Program-made: the position numbers and the translations under genes | Part shown: positions 43,286 to 55,712 of the stretch, piece by piece | How positions within the stretch are numbered: the first letter of the stretch is position 1 | How the letters are laid out: every line of letters begins with the position of its first letter | Assembly: GCA_052386675.1 (NCBI GenBank) | Contig: JBQTJX010000030.1 | Coordinates: 1 to 64,000 of the forward strand | Origin: RBG-16-66-20 sp052386675 | GTDB taxonomy: Bacteria; Pseudomonadota; Gammaproteobacteria; Burkholderiales; SG8-39 | Reading direction: 5' to 3' | DNA length: 64,000 bases | The notes under the pieces: generated by a model | What the model saw: only the letters and a program-made list of their open reading frames with translations | The model's database searches: none | Told to the model about the DNA's origin: nothing

Positions 43286-44547
43286 GCAGTACCCGCGCCG
43301 GGAAAGAGCGCGCTTGCGCCGGGAAGGAGCGCGCCCGCGCGCTGCATGACCGCGTGCAACAGCACGTTGCAGCCGGCGGCGATGTCCTCCGGCCGCGCGT
43401 TCTCGATCTCGTTGTGGCTGATGCCACCCTCGCAGGGGATGAACACCATGGCCGTGGGCGCGATGCGCGCCATGTAGACCGCGTCGTGCGCCGCGCCGCT
43501 GACGATGTCGCGGTGCGAATAGCCCAAGCCCCGCGCGCCCTCGCGCACGCTCGCCACCAGTTCAGGGGTGAACTCGCTGGGCGGAAAGTAGACGACTTCG
43601 TCCAGCTTCGCCTCGACGCGGCACTCGGCGGCAACACGCATTGCGCACTTCCTCAGTTCCTCCACCATCGCCGTAAGCGTCGCGTCCTTCGCGTTGCGCA
43701 GGTCCACGGTCATGCGCACTTCGCCCGGCACCACGTTGCGCGAGTTGGGCTTCACCTGCATGAACCCGACCGTGCCGCGCGCATTGTCCGGAAAGGTGGT
43801 GGCGATCCGGTTAACCTCGACCACCACCCGGCTGGCGGCGAGCAGCGCGTCGCGGCGCGTCTCCATGGGCGTCGGGCCGGCGTGCGAGTCCTGCCCGGTG
43901 ATGACGAGGTCGTACCAGCGTTGGCCGAGCGCCCCCTGGACGACGCCGATGGTGGTCCGGGTCGCTTCCAGGATCGGCCCCTGCTCGATGTGGGTCTCGA
44001 AATAGGCGCCCAGCTTGTGCGGCGTCGCCGGCCCGGCGTAGCCGGTGGCGGCGAGCGCCTCGCGCACGCTCACGCCTTCCACGTCCTTCTGCGCCAGCGC
44101 GTAGTCCAGCGTGTAGACCCCGGCGTAGACCCCCGAGCCCATCATGGTGGGCACGAAGCGCGAGCCTTCCTCGTTGGTCCAGGCCGCGACCTCGACCGGG
44201 GCGCGGGTGCGGATGCCGGCGTCATTCAGCGTGCGCACCACCTCCAGACCGGCCATGACGCCGTAGGCGCCGTCGAACTTGCCGCCCGAAGGCTGCGAAT
44301 CGAGGTGGCTGCCCATGGCGACCGGCAGCGCGGCAGGGTCGGTGCCGGCACGCCGGCCGAAGATGTTGCCGATGCCGTCCACTTCCACCGCCATGCCGGC
44401 TTCCCGGCACCAGGCGACGAACTGGTCGCGACCAGTGCGGTCGGTGTCGGTGAGCGTCAGGCGGCGCACGCCGCCTTTTTCCGTGGCGCCGATCCGCGCC
44501 AGGTCCATGAGCGATTGCCAGAGACGATCCGCGTTGATCTTCAGCAT
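43282..44547 (-). CDS. M20-family amidohydrolase (N-carbamoyl-amino-acid hydrolase/allantoate amidohydrolase type)
   Basis: 421 residues from an ATG at 44547. Metal-binding blocks MGSHLDSQPSGGKFDGAYGVMAGLEV near 80 (His, Asp) and AAWTNEEGSRFVPTMMGS near 120 (Glu pair) match the HyuC/AmaB/AllC group. A dimerisation domain near 210-330 includes GQDSHAGPTPMETRRDAL. C-terminal FIPCEGGISHNEIENARPED has the last metal His. Substrate probably an N-carbamoyl or ureido compound, not determined. Its stop shares CTAG with the convergent MscS gene. Confidence 0.9.
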   Translation of the reverse strand: MLKINADRLWQSLMDLARIGATEKGGVRRLTLTDTDRTGRDQFVAWCREAGMAVEVDGIGNIFGRRAGTDPAALPVAMGSHLDSQPSGGKFDGAYGVMAGLEVVRTLNDAGIRTRAPVEVAAWTNEEGSRFVPTMMGSGVYAGVYTLDYALAQKDVEGVSVREALAATGYAGPATPHKLGAYFETHIEQGPILEATRTTIGVVQGALGQRWYDLVITGQDSHAGPTPMETRRDALLAASRVVVEVNRIATTFPDNARGTVGFMQVKPNSRNVVPGEVRMTVDLRNAKDATLTAMVEELRKCAMRVAAECRVEAKLDEVVYFPPSEFTPELVASVREGARGLGYSHRDIVSGAAHDAVYMARIAPTAMVFIPCEGGISHNEIENARPEDIAAGCNVLLHAVMQRAGALLPGASALFPGAGTA

Positions 44548-44606
44548 GGGAATCGAGCATACACCGCCGCGCGGGCCCACCCTTCGCTTGGTAAGCTTGC
44601 GATCCC

Positions 44607-45481
<875 letters not shown>

Positions 45482-45482
<1 letters not shown>

Positions 45483-47092
45483 TGCCGGCGATCCAGTCGA
45501 AACTCGACCCGGCGTCGGAATCCTTCCAGGCCAACCGGCAACGGATGCTGGCGCTGGTTTCGCGCCTGCGGCAGCTCGAACAGCGGACCCGGGACAAGTC
45601 CGCGGCGGCCAAACCCCTGTTCGACAAGCGCGGCCAGATCCTGCCGCGCGAGCGCATCGCCCGGTTGCTGGATGCGGGCGCGCCGTGGCTGGAGCTGTCC
45701 TCCATGGCCGGCTACTGCCTGGACAATCCGGACCCGGAGAAGTCAGTCCCGGGCGGCGGCATGATCGCCGGCATCGGTTGCATCTCCGGCGTGCGCGCCA
45801 TGGTGGTGGCGAGCGATTCGGGCATCGACGCCGGCGCCATCCAGCACATGGGGCGCGAAAAACTGTTGCGCGCGCAGACGCTCGCGATGGAGAACAAGCT
45901 GCCGTTCGTGCACCTGGTGGAATCGGCGGGCGCGAATCTGCTCAAGTACCGCGTCGAGGGCTTCGTGCACGGCGGCGCCATCTTCTACAACCTCGCGAAG
46001 CTCTCTGCCGCCGGCCTGCCGGTCGCCACGGTGGTGCATGGCTCCTCGACAGCGGGCGGCGCCTACATGCCCGGGCTTTCCGACTATGTGATCATGGTGC
46101 GCGGCCGCGCCAAGGCCTTCCTCGCGGGGCCGCCGCTGCTGAAAGCGGCCACGGGTGAGATCGCCACCGATGAGGAATTGGGCGGCGCGGTGATGCATAC
46201 CCATGTCTCCGGCCTGGGGGAGTACCTGGCCGAGGACGATTCGGACGGCGTGCGCCTCGCCCGGGAAGTGCTGGCGCGCCTGGACTGGTCCGCGCCGGCG
46301 TTGCCCGGTGGCAAGCCGCCGCGCTATGCCACCGAGGAACTCCTTGGCGTCATGCCGGCGGACTACAGGAAGCCCGTGGACATGCGCGAAGCCATCGCGC
46401 GCTTCGCGGACGAATCCGATTTCCTCGACTTCAAGGCCGACTACGGCGCCGCCACGGTCTGCGGCCACGCGGCCATCCAGGGTTTCAAGCTGGGCATCAT
46501 CACCAACAACGGGCCGCTGGATCCGGCGGGCGCCACCAAGGCGACGCACTTCATCCAGGCCTGCTGCCAGGCCGGGCTGCCCATCCTCTACCTGCAGAAC
46601 ACCACCGGCTACATCGTCGGCAAGGCCTCCGAGGAGGCCGGCATGATCAAGCACGGCTCCAAGATGATCCAGGCGGTCTCCAGCGCCAACGTGCCGCAAT
46701 TGACGCTCATGTGCGGCGCCTCCTTCGGCGCCGGCAACTACGGCATGTGCGGCCGCGCCTACAACCCGAGGTTCCTGTTCTCCTGGCCCAACGCGCAGAC
46801 CGCGGTCATGGGCGCCGAGCAGGCCGCGCTCACCATGGCGATCGTCATGGAGGCCGGCATGAAGCGGAAAGGCCAGGACGTCGACCACCACCAGATCGAC
46901 GGCGTGAAGGCGAAGATCATCGAGAATTTCGAGAAGCAGCAGAGCGCGCTGGTGACCTCGGCGCTGATGCTGGACGACGGCATCATCGACCCGCGCGACA
47001 CGCGCAACGTGCTGGGGCTGGCGTTGTCGATCTGCCGGGACGGGGATGCGCGGAGCGTCAGGCCGGTCCAGTTCGGCGTGGCGAGGCCCTGA
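45482..47092 (+). CDS. Acyl-CoA carboxylase carboxyltransferase (beta) subunit
   Basis: 536 residues of the methylcrotonyl/geranyl-CoA carboxylase beta family. Crotonase-like halves: N-domain (about 30-260) with HLVESAGANLLKYR and VVHGSSTAGGAYMPGLSDY; C-domain (about 285-525) with FIQACCQAGLPILYLQNTTGYIVG and LTLMCGASFGAGNYGMCGRAY. It transfers carboxyl from biotin to an enoyl-CoA. The matching biotin carboxylase is likely the gene at 52436, 5.3 kb away. The sequence does not let me choose between methylcrotonyl-CoA and geranyl-CoA. Confidence 0.9.
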
Positions 47093-47111
47093 CTGCCGCT
47101 CGTCGCGTGCA

Positions 47112-47132
47112 GCGGGACTTATGTCGTCCCGC
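47112..47132. other. Stem-loop after the carboxyltransferase gene
   Basis: GCGGGAC-TTATGTC-GTCCCGC forms a 7-bp stem with a 7-base loop, 20 bases after the stop. No T tract follows on either strand, so termination there would need Rho or is absent. The rest of the 104-base gap to the convergent hypothetical gene shows nothing else. Confidence 0.35.
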
Positions 47133-47196
47133 GAACCGTAATTGGTAAAATGCGAGCCGTACACTAGGCCGCGTTGACCCGGCGGGGGACGAATCC

Positions 47197-48378
47197 CTAG
47201 CTGCCCTCGCGAACGAGCACGCTGCTGCGCGTGCTCGACGCTCTCCCGGAAACATACGTGCGCGTCGTCGGGGTGGCGCGAGGCGCGCGGCGGTGGACCT
47301 CTGTCGTGTGGCTGTACGTGCTCGACTCGATTCTCGCGTCAAGAGCGCCGTCCGCGCGCGGCTCGAGGGTCAGGGTTCGCGTCGCGTTTGCATGCGTGAA
47401 GGAGGCGTCGATACGGCTTGCACCGGCGCTCCCGCCGGGTTCGGCTTTCCCGGCGGCCGACCCGAGTTCGCACTCCTGCGTCTGAGGGCACCGCACCCAC
47501 GCCTGCACCGTCACATTGCCGGCGATGCTGACCGTCAGCCGGGTGAGGTCGCCTGTAAGCACGCTCCCGGTGCTGCGCCATGCGCCCGCGAACCTTTCGA
47601 GCGGCACGGGATCGCGCTCGAGTGCGACGCTTGCCCACGGTCCGCTGCTCACCTGCCAGGCGTCGTTCTCCACCATCACGTGCGTACTCATGAACATCGG
47701 CTGGGACTTGTGACGGCCCGGCGCGAGCAGCACCCAGTAGCGGCCCAGCGGCGCGGTGCCGGTTGCGGCAACTGCCTGCACGCGGCCATCGCCGGTGCGC
47801 TCGACAAGAGCGGGGACTTCCGGCATCTCGCACAGCGCGCCGCCTTCGCGGCACTCGATGGCGACGCGCGCGACGAGTCCGTCGCCGGCGCGGCGCAGCT
47901 CGACGCGCCGCACGTCCTGGAGCATGCCGGTTCCCTGCTTCGTCCAGCGCCCGACGAGATCGTCGATCGCCAGCGGATCCCCGTAGGCACGCTGTGCCTG
48001 CGCGCGCAGGTCGGCGATGGCGCGCTGGTGCGTCTGCAGGCGTGTCGGCCCGCCGGGCACCTTTCCCGCCACGGCAAGCACGCCTGCACGAAGCTTGCCG
48101 CTCGCCTCCAGCGCGACGCCGATAGCGAGCGCTGCGACCATGAGCCAGCGCGACGGGATGACAAGTGCGCCGCCCATGGCCCGCGCGACCAGCATGCCTG
48201 CAAGCAGCAGGTCGACGCCGAACACCACGCCACGGTACAGGGACACGCTGGCGAAGCCCCGCGCCGCCGGGACATCGGGCGCCGAGCTCCAGTCGGAAAT
48301 CGCGTGCCACGTGAGCAATGCCGCGGCCAGCGCGGCGATCAGCCACGCACCGGTCGGAAGGCTACGCTCGTCAGACAT
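47197..48378 (-). CDS. Membrane protein of unknown function
   Basis: 393 residues from an ATG at 48378 (a TTG at 48390 is possible). Three predicted N-terminal membrane helices (about 10-30, 50-70, 78-96) are followed by a soluble domain of about 290 residues rich in beta strands and Arg/Ala. Four Cys occur as C-x7-C (ECREGGALCE) and C-x5-C (CPQTQEC). The C-terminus is very Arg/Ser/Thr-rich. No family recognised. It interrupts the run of plus-strand acyl-CoA genes. Codon use looks normal for the window, so I see no sign of recent transfer. Confidence 0.7.
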   Translation of the reverse strand: MSDERSLPTGAWLIAALAAALLTWHAISDWSSAPDVPAARGFASVSLYRGVVFGVDLLLAGMLVARAMGGALVIPSRWLMVAALAIGVALEASGKLRAGVLAVAGKVPGGPTRLQTHQRAIADLRAQAQRAYGDPLAIDDLVGRWTKQGTGMLQDVRRVELRRAGDGLVARVAIECREGGALCEMPEVPALVERTGDGRVQAVAATGTAPLGRYWVLLAPGRHKSQPMFMSTHVMVENDAWQVSSGPWASVALERDPVPLERFAGAWRSTGSVLTGDLTRLTVSIAGNVTVQAWVRCPQTQECELGSAAGKAEPGGSAGASRIDASFTHANATRTLTLEPRADGALDARIESSTYSHTTEVHRRAPRATPTTRTYVSGRASSTRSSVLVREGS

Positions 48379-48512
48379 TGTCGTGTGCAAAGTAATGACG
48401 GACTCCAGGTCCGTCAGCGCATCAGGTTAGCATCGGCCATCGATCCCGGGCAGACGTAAGCACATCGACCGAACTCTGGCAGAATCCCCGCTCCGCAGGG
48501 AGGGATGCGCCC

Positions 48513-49664
48513 ATGCAGTTCACCCAGGAACACGAAGAGATCCGCCGCACCATGAAGAAATTCATCGATGCGGAGATCAACCCGCACGTGGACGAGTGGG
48601 AGGCGGCCGAGATCTTCCCCGCCCACGAGGTGTTCAAGAAACTCGGCAATCTCGGCATGCTGGGCCTCACCAAGCCCGAAGCCTACGGCGGCGCCGCGCT
48701 CGACTACAGCTACGGCATGGTGTTCGCCGAGACCCTGGGCCAGATTCGCTGCGGCGGCGTGCCGATGGCGATCGGTGTGCAGACCGACATGGCGACCCCT
48801 GCCCTCGCCCGCTTTGGATCCGACGAGTTGCGCAAGGAGTTCCTCGCCCCCGCCATCGCTGGCGACTACGTTTCCTGCATCGGCGTCTCCGAACCCGGCG
48901 CGGGGTCGGACGTGGCTTCGATCAAGACCACGGCACGCAAGGACGGTGGCGACTACGTCATCAACGGCTCGAAAATGTGGATCACCAACAGCCTGCAGGC
49001 CGATTGGATGTGCCTGCTGGCGAACACCTCGGAAGGCGCGGCGCACAAGAACAAGACGCTGATCGTGCTGCCGATGAAGACCAAGGGCGTTTCGGTGGCG
49101 AAGAAGATCCGCAAGATCGGCATGATGTCCTCGGACACCGGCCTCATCCACTTCGACGACGTGCGGGTGCCGCAGCGCCACCGCATCGGCGAGGAAGGCA
49201 TGGGCTTCACCTACCAGATGCAGCAGTTCCAGGAGGAACGGCTGTGGGCGGCGGCAAGCTCTGTGCCGGGAATGATCCGCACGCTGCAGGACACCATTGA
49301 CTACATCCGCGAGCGCAAGCTCTTCGGCCAGGCGGTGCTCGACTTCCAGTACGTGCACTACCGGCTGGCGGAGCTGAAGACCGAGATCGAGGCGCTGCGG
49401 GCGCTGACCTACCGCGCCTGCGAAATGTACATCGACGGCAACGACGTCACCGAGCTCGCCTCCATGGCGAAGCTCAAGTCCGGACGCCTCAGGCGCGAGG
49501 TGTCGGACGCCTGCCTGCAATACTGGGGCGGCATGGGCTTCACCTGGGACAACCCGGCCTCGCGCGCCTACCGCGACGGGCGCCTGGGCTCGATCGGCGG
49601 CGGCTCGGACGAGACCATGCTCGGCATCATCTGCAAGTTCATGAATATCCTGCCGCGGAAGTAA
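48513..49664 (+). CDS. Acyl-CoA dehydrogenase
   Basis: 383 residues. Block SCIGVSEPGAGSDVASIKTTA near 118-138, MWITNSLQADWMCLL near 155, and C-terminal QYWGGMGFTWDNPASRAYRDGR with Asp where medium-chain enzymes have the catalytic Glu, as in isovaleryl-CoA dehydrogenase-like members. FAD contact IGGGSDETMLGIICK. GGGAGGGA precedes the ATG. Seven bases before ppc. The branched-chain-like active site agrees with neighbouring carboxylase genes (isovaleryl- or citronellyl-CoA type substrates), by inference. Confidence 0.92.
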   Translation: MQFTQEHEEIRRTMKKFIDAEINPHVDEWEAAEIFPAHEVFKKLGNLGMLGLTKPEAYGGAALDYSYGMVFAETLGQIRCGGVPMAIGVQTDMATPALARFGSDELRKEFLAPAIAGDYVSCIGVSEPGAGSDVASIKTTARKDGGDYVINGSKMWITNSLQADWMCLLANTSEGAAHKNKTLIVLPMKTKGVSVAKKIRKIGMMSSDTGLIHFDDVRVPQRHRIGEEGMGFTYQMQQFQEERLWAAASSVPGMIRTLQDTIDYIRERKLFGQAVLDFQYVHYRLAELKTEIEALRALTYRACEMYIDGNDVTELASMAKLKSGRLRREVSDACLQYWGGMGFTWDNPASRAYRDGRLGSIGGGSDETMLGIICKFMNILPRK

Positions 49665-49671
49665 GCGCCGC

Positions 49672-52416
<2,745 letters not shown>

Positions 52417-52435
52417 CATTAGAATCGCCCACAGC

Positions 52436-54070
52436 ATGATGTTCCGCTCCCTGCTGGTCGCCAACCGCGGCGAAATCGCCCTGCGCGTGATGCGCACCGC
52501 GAAGCGCATGGGACTGCGCACCATTGCCGTGTATTCCGATGCCGACCGCGACGCGCCGCATGTTCGCGCGGCGGACGCGGCCGTCCACATCGGCGGCTCG
52601 CTGCCAAAAGAGTCCTACCTGGACATCGAATCGGTCCTGCGCGCCGAAGGAGAGGCGGTGCACCCGGGCTACGGCTTCCTGTCCGAGAACGCGGCATTCG
52701 CCGAAGCGGTCCTGAAGTCGGGCCGCAGCTGGATCGGCCCGCCGCCCGCCGCCATCCGCTCCATGGGCAACAAGGCCAACGCCAAGGCAATCGCGGCGAA
52801 AGCGGGCGTCCCGGTCCTGCCCACCTACGACAAGGACCCGGAGTTCCCGGTGATGATCAAGGCGCTCGCCGGCGGCGGCGGCCGCGGCATGCGGCTGGTG
52901 CGCTCGAGATCCGAACTGGCCGCCGCGCTGAAGAGCGCACAATCTGAAGCGGAGCATTCCTTCGGCGACGATCGCGTCCTGCTGGAGAAAGCGCTGCTGC
53001 GCCCGCGCCACGTCGAGGTGCAGGTGTTCGCCGACCGCCACGGCAACTGCATTCACCTGGGCGAGCGCGACTGCTCGGTGCAGCGCCGCCACCAGAAGCT
53101 GATCGAGGAATCGCCCTCGCCGGCGGTGGACGCGAAGCTGCGCGCCGCGATGGGCGCGGCCGCCATCGCCGCGGCAAAGGCGGTGGGCTACGTCGGCGCG
53201 GGCACCGTGGAGTTCCTGCTGGAGGATGGCAAGTTCTGGTTCATGGAGATGAACACGCGCCTGCAAGTGGAGCACCCGGTCACGGAACTGGTCACGGGGC
53301 TCGACCTTGTCGAGTGGCAGCTGCGCGTCGCGGCGGGCGAGCCGCTGCCGCTTGGGCAGGATGCGATTCGCTTTTCCGGCCACGCCATCGAGGCGCGACT
53401 GTGCGCCGAGGATGCGGATCTTGACTTCATGCCGCAGGCGGGGACGCTGGTCCAGTGGCAGCCGTCGCCGTCGGTGCGCGTGGACCACGCGCTTGCGCCC
53501 GGCATCGAGATCACGCCGTTCTACGATTCCATGATCGCCAAGCTGGTCGCGCATGCGCCGTCCCGCGAGGAGGCGCGCGCGCGGCTTGCCGCGGCACTGG
53601 ACGAAACGCTGGCCGCCGGCGTGCCGACGAACAGGGATTTCCTTGCCGCCGTCCTGCGCGACCGCCGCTTCGCGAACGGGGAGGCAACCACGGATTTCCT
53701 GTCGCATTTCGATCCGGAGGCCCGCGACTTCGGCGAATGGAGCGGCTGGAGCAACAACCCGGCGCACCGCTCGCGCGGCAGCGCGCGCTTCTTCGAGCGC
53801 CATGCCAGCCGCGATCCACTGCGCGGCAGGGGCGCGGGCGATGGCAGGCTGCTCGCACCGATGAACGGCCGGGTGGTCTCGGTCAACGCGGGGGCGGGCG
53901 AGACCGTGGCCCCGAACAAGGCCCTCGTGGTGCTGGAAGCCATGAAGATGGAGCACGTCCTCGATTTCCCGTTCGCCGTGAAGGTCAAGGCGGTGCATGT
54001 CTCCGCGGGCGCGCAGGTTTCGCCGGGCAAGCTGCTGCTGGAGTTCGAGGCGGAGGGCAAGGCGGCGTGA
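52436..54070 (+). CDS. Biotin carboxylase with fused biotin carboxyl carrier domain (acyl-CoA carboxylase alpha subunit)
   Basis: 544 residues, about 110-130 shorter than usual methylcrotonyl- or geranyl-CoA carboxylase alpha subunits. Biotin carboxylase domain about 1-445: start FRSLLVANRGEIALRVMRTA, ATP-grasp MIKALAGGGGRGMRLVRS, EMNTRLQVEHPVTEL. A short linker (about 446-472) stands where the BT domain usually is. The biotinyl domain has Lys504 in EAMKMEH. It should supply carboxybiotin to the carboxyltransferase at 45482. The ATGATG start leaves two choices; the next gene overlaps (GTGA). Confidence 0.92.
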   Translation: MMFRSLLVANRGEIALRVMRTAKRMGLRTIAVYSDADRDAPHVRAADAAVHIGGSLPKESYLDIESVLRAEGEAVHPGYGFLSENAAFAEAVLKSGRSWIGPPPAAIRSMGNKANAKAIAAKAGVPVLPTYDKDPEFPVMIKALAGGGGRGMRLVRSRSELAAALKSAQSEAEHSFGDDRVLLEKALLRPRHVEVQVFADRHGNCIHLGERDCSVQRRHQKLIEESPSPAVDAKLRAAMGAAAIAAAKAVGYVGAGTVEFLLEDGKFWFMEMNTRLQVEHPVTELVTGLDLVEWQLRVAAGEPLPLGQDAIRFSGHAIEARLCAEDADLDFMPQAGTLVQWQPSPSVRVDHALAPGIEITPFYDSMIAKLVAHAPSREEARARLAAALDETLAAGVPTNRDFLAAVLRDRRFANGEATTDFLSHFDPEARDFGEWSGWSNNPAHRSRGSARFFERHASRDPLRGRGAGDGRLLAPMNGRVVSVNAGAGETVAPNKALVVLEAMKMEHVLDFPFAVKVKAVHVSAGAQVSPGKLLLEFEAEGKAA

Positions 54071-55218
54071 TCCACCCGGCGCTTACGCCCGAGCACGAGG
54101 CCTTCCGCGACTCGGTCCGGCGCTTCGTGGCGCGTGAGATCCTGCCGCACGCCGCCGCATGGGACGAGGCCGGGGAATTTCCCCGCGAGCTCTACCGCAA
54201 GGCTGCGGCCGCGGGGCTGTTCGGCCTCGGATTTCCGGAAGAATATGGCGGAGTCCCCGCCGATTATTTCTACCGCATCTCCAGTGCCGAAGCGTTCGCG
54301 CTGGCCGGCGTTGGCGGCCTGAGCGCGAGCCTGTTCTCGCACACCATCGGCGCCCCGCCCATCGCGGCCGTCGGCAGCGAGGAGCTGAAGCGCCGGGTGC
54401 TGCCGTCCATCCTCTCCGGCGACAAGATCAGCGCCCTGTGCATAACCGAGCCCAGCGGAGGCTCGGATGTCGCCAGCCTCAAGACAACGGCCCGTCGCGA
54501 TGGCGGTGACTACGTGGTCGAGGGCGAGAAGGCCTTCATCACCTCGGGCATGCGCGCCGACTACTACACCGTGGCGGTCCGGACAGGCGGACCCGGCGCG
54601 GCGGGCGTCTCGCTGCTGCTCATCGAGCGCGACCGTCCCGGCTTCACCCGTACCAAGCTCGAGAAAATGGGCTGGTGGTGCTCGGATACCGCGCTGCTCC
54701 ACTTCGACCATGTCCGCGTGCCGGCGGCCAACCTGATCGGCGGCGAGAACGAGGGCTTCCGCGCCATCATGCGCAACTTCAATTCCGAGCGCCTGTCCAT
54801 GGCTGCGGGCGCGGTCGGCTTCGCCCAGGCCTGCCTGGAGGACGCGCTTGCCTGGGCGCGCGAGAGGAAGACCTTCGGCGGCCCGCTCATCGGCCACCAG
54901 GTGATCCGGCACAAGCTGGTGGACATGCAGGCGAGGATCCACGCCGCGCGGGCGCTGCTCTATGACACCGCGTGGAAGCTGTCGTCGCAGCCGCGCGAGC
55001 CGCAGTGGATCGCGCAACTGGCCATGCTGAAGAACCTGGCCACCGACACGATGCAGCATTGCGCGGATGCCGCGGTGCAGACCCTGGGCGGCGCCGGCTT
55101 CATCCGCGGCTCGCGCGCCGAGCGCATCTACCGGGAGGTGAAAGTGATGCAGATTGGCGGCGGCAGCACCGAGATCATGAAGGACCTCGCGGCACGGCAA
55201 CTGGGATGGGGACCATGA
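54067..55218 (+). CDS. Acyl-CoA dehydrogenase
   Basis: 383 residues from a GTG overlapping the biotin carboxylase stop. N-terminus IHPALTPEHEAFRDSVRRFV. FAD/substrate block ALCITEPSGGSDVASLKTTA near 122, EKAFITSGMRADYYTVAV near 155. C-terminal QTLGGAGFIRGSRAERIYRE has Gly where medium-chain enzymes have the catalytic Glu, a variant common in one branch of the family; FAD contact IGGGSTEIMKDLA. Probably dehydrogenates the acyl-CoA before carboxylation (citronellyl- or isovaleryl-like). Overlaps the thioesterase gene by ATGA. Confidence 0.92.
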   Translation: MIHPALTPEHEAFRDSVRRFVAREILPHAAAWDEAGEFPRELYRKAAAAGLFGLGFPEEYGGVPADYFYRISSAEAFALAGVGGLSASLFSHTIGAPPIAAVGSEELKRRVLPSILSGDKISALCITEPSGGSDVASLKTTARRDGGDYVVEGEKAFITSGMRADYYTVAVRTGGPGAAGVSLLLIERDRPGFTRTKLEKMGWWCSDTALLHFDHVRVPAANLIGGENEGFRAIMRNFNSERLSMAAGAVGFAQACLEDALAWARERKTFGGPLIGHQVIRHKLVDMQARIHAARALLYDTAWKLSSQPREPQWIAQLAMLKNLATDTMQHCADAAVQTLGGAGFIRGSRAERIYREVKVMQIGGGSTEIMKDLAARQLGWGP

Positions 55219-55664
55219 GCACGCTGAAGATGAAGGCCCTGCAGCCCCTGATGCGCAAGGTGATGGAGGAGATGATCGCCTTCAACAAGCTGCTCGGCCT
55301 CAGGGTCGAGTCCTTCGACCGCGACGCGGCCAAGCTGCGCTTCGACATGCGTCCGGAACTGATCGGCAACCCGAGCACGAAGATCCTGCACGGCGGGGTG
55401 ATCTCGGCGACCCTGGACGTGGCGGGTGGATTCGTCATCATGCTGGGCCTGGCGCACGACATGGACAGCGTGCCCACCTCGTTCCCGAAGATGGGCACCA
55501 TCGACCTGCGGGTGGACTACCTGCGCCCCGGGCGCGGCAAGTATTTCATCGCCACCGCGCGCATCGTCAGGAAAGGCAGCCGCATCGCGGTCACGCACAT
55601 GGAGCTGCACAACGACGAGGGCCAGCTGATCGCGACCGGGGGCGCCGCCTACGTCATCGGCTGA
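55215..55664 (+). CDS. PaaI-type hotdog-fold thioesterase
   Basis: 149 residues. Hotdog fold with the acyl-CoA thioesterase motif ILHGGVISATLDVAGGFVIM near 60-80, where the HGG and following Asp form the usual active site. A later strand set (RVDYLRPGRGKYFIATARIV) completes the domain. Hydrolyses acyl-CoA esters. Last gene of the plus-strand operon with biotin carboxylase and acyl-CoA dehydrogenase (ATGA overlap). Followed by a large palindrome. Confidence 0.88.
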   Translation: MSTLKMKALQPLMRKVMEEMIAFNKLLGLRVESFDRDAAKLRFDMRPELIGNPSTKILHGGVISATLDVAGGFVIMLGLAHDMDSVPTSFPKMGTIDLRVDYLRPGRGKYFIATARIVRKGSRIAVTHMELHNDEGQLIATGGAAYVIG

Positions 55665-55670
55665 ACCCGG

Positions 55671-55694
55671 AAATGTGCACGATCGTGCACATTT
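55671..55694. promoter_or_regulatory. 24-bp perfect palindrome between convergent genes (copy C)
   Basis: AAATGTGCACGA and TCGTGCACATTT form a perfect 24-bp palindrome followed by TGCCC. It sits between the convergent thioesterase and methyltransferase genes, 6 and 18 bases from their stops. Its inner 20 bases plus TTTTGC match the pattern of the palindromes at 24944 and 33663. Here it could act as a bidirectional terminator hairpin, but the T run is only four bases. Confidence 0.6.
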
Positions 55695-55712
55695 TGCCCG
55701 CCTCTGCGCCCC

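Noticed and set aside
54067..55218. Loss of the catalytic Glu in the acyl-CoA dehydrogenase C-terminal block as a sign of inactivity
   Set aside because: Gly at this place within a GAGFIRG-type motif is common in one functional branch of the family, where the base lies elsewhere.
55671..55694. Palindrome C as a simple bidirectional terminator
   Set aside because: The T run is only four bases and the sequence matches the operator-like pattern at two other places, so termination is not the preferred reading, though not excluded.
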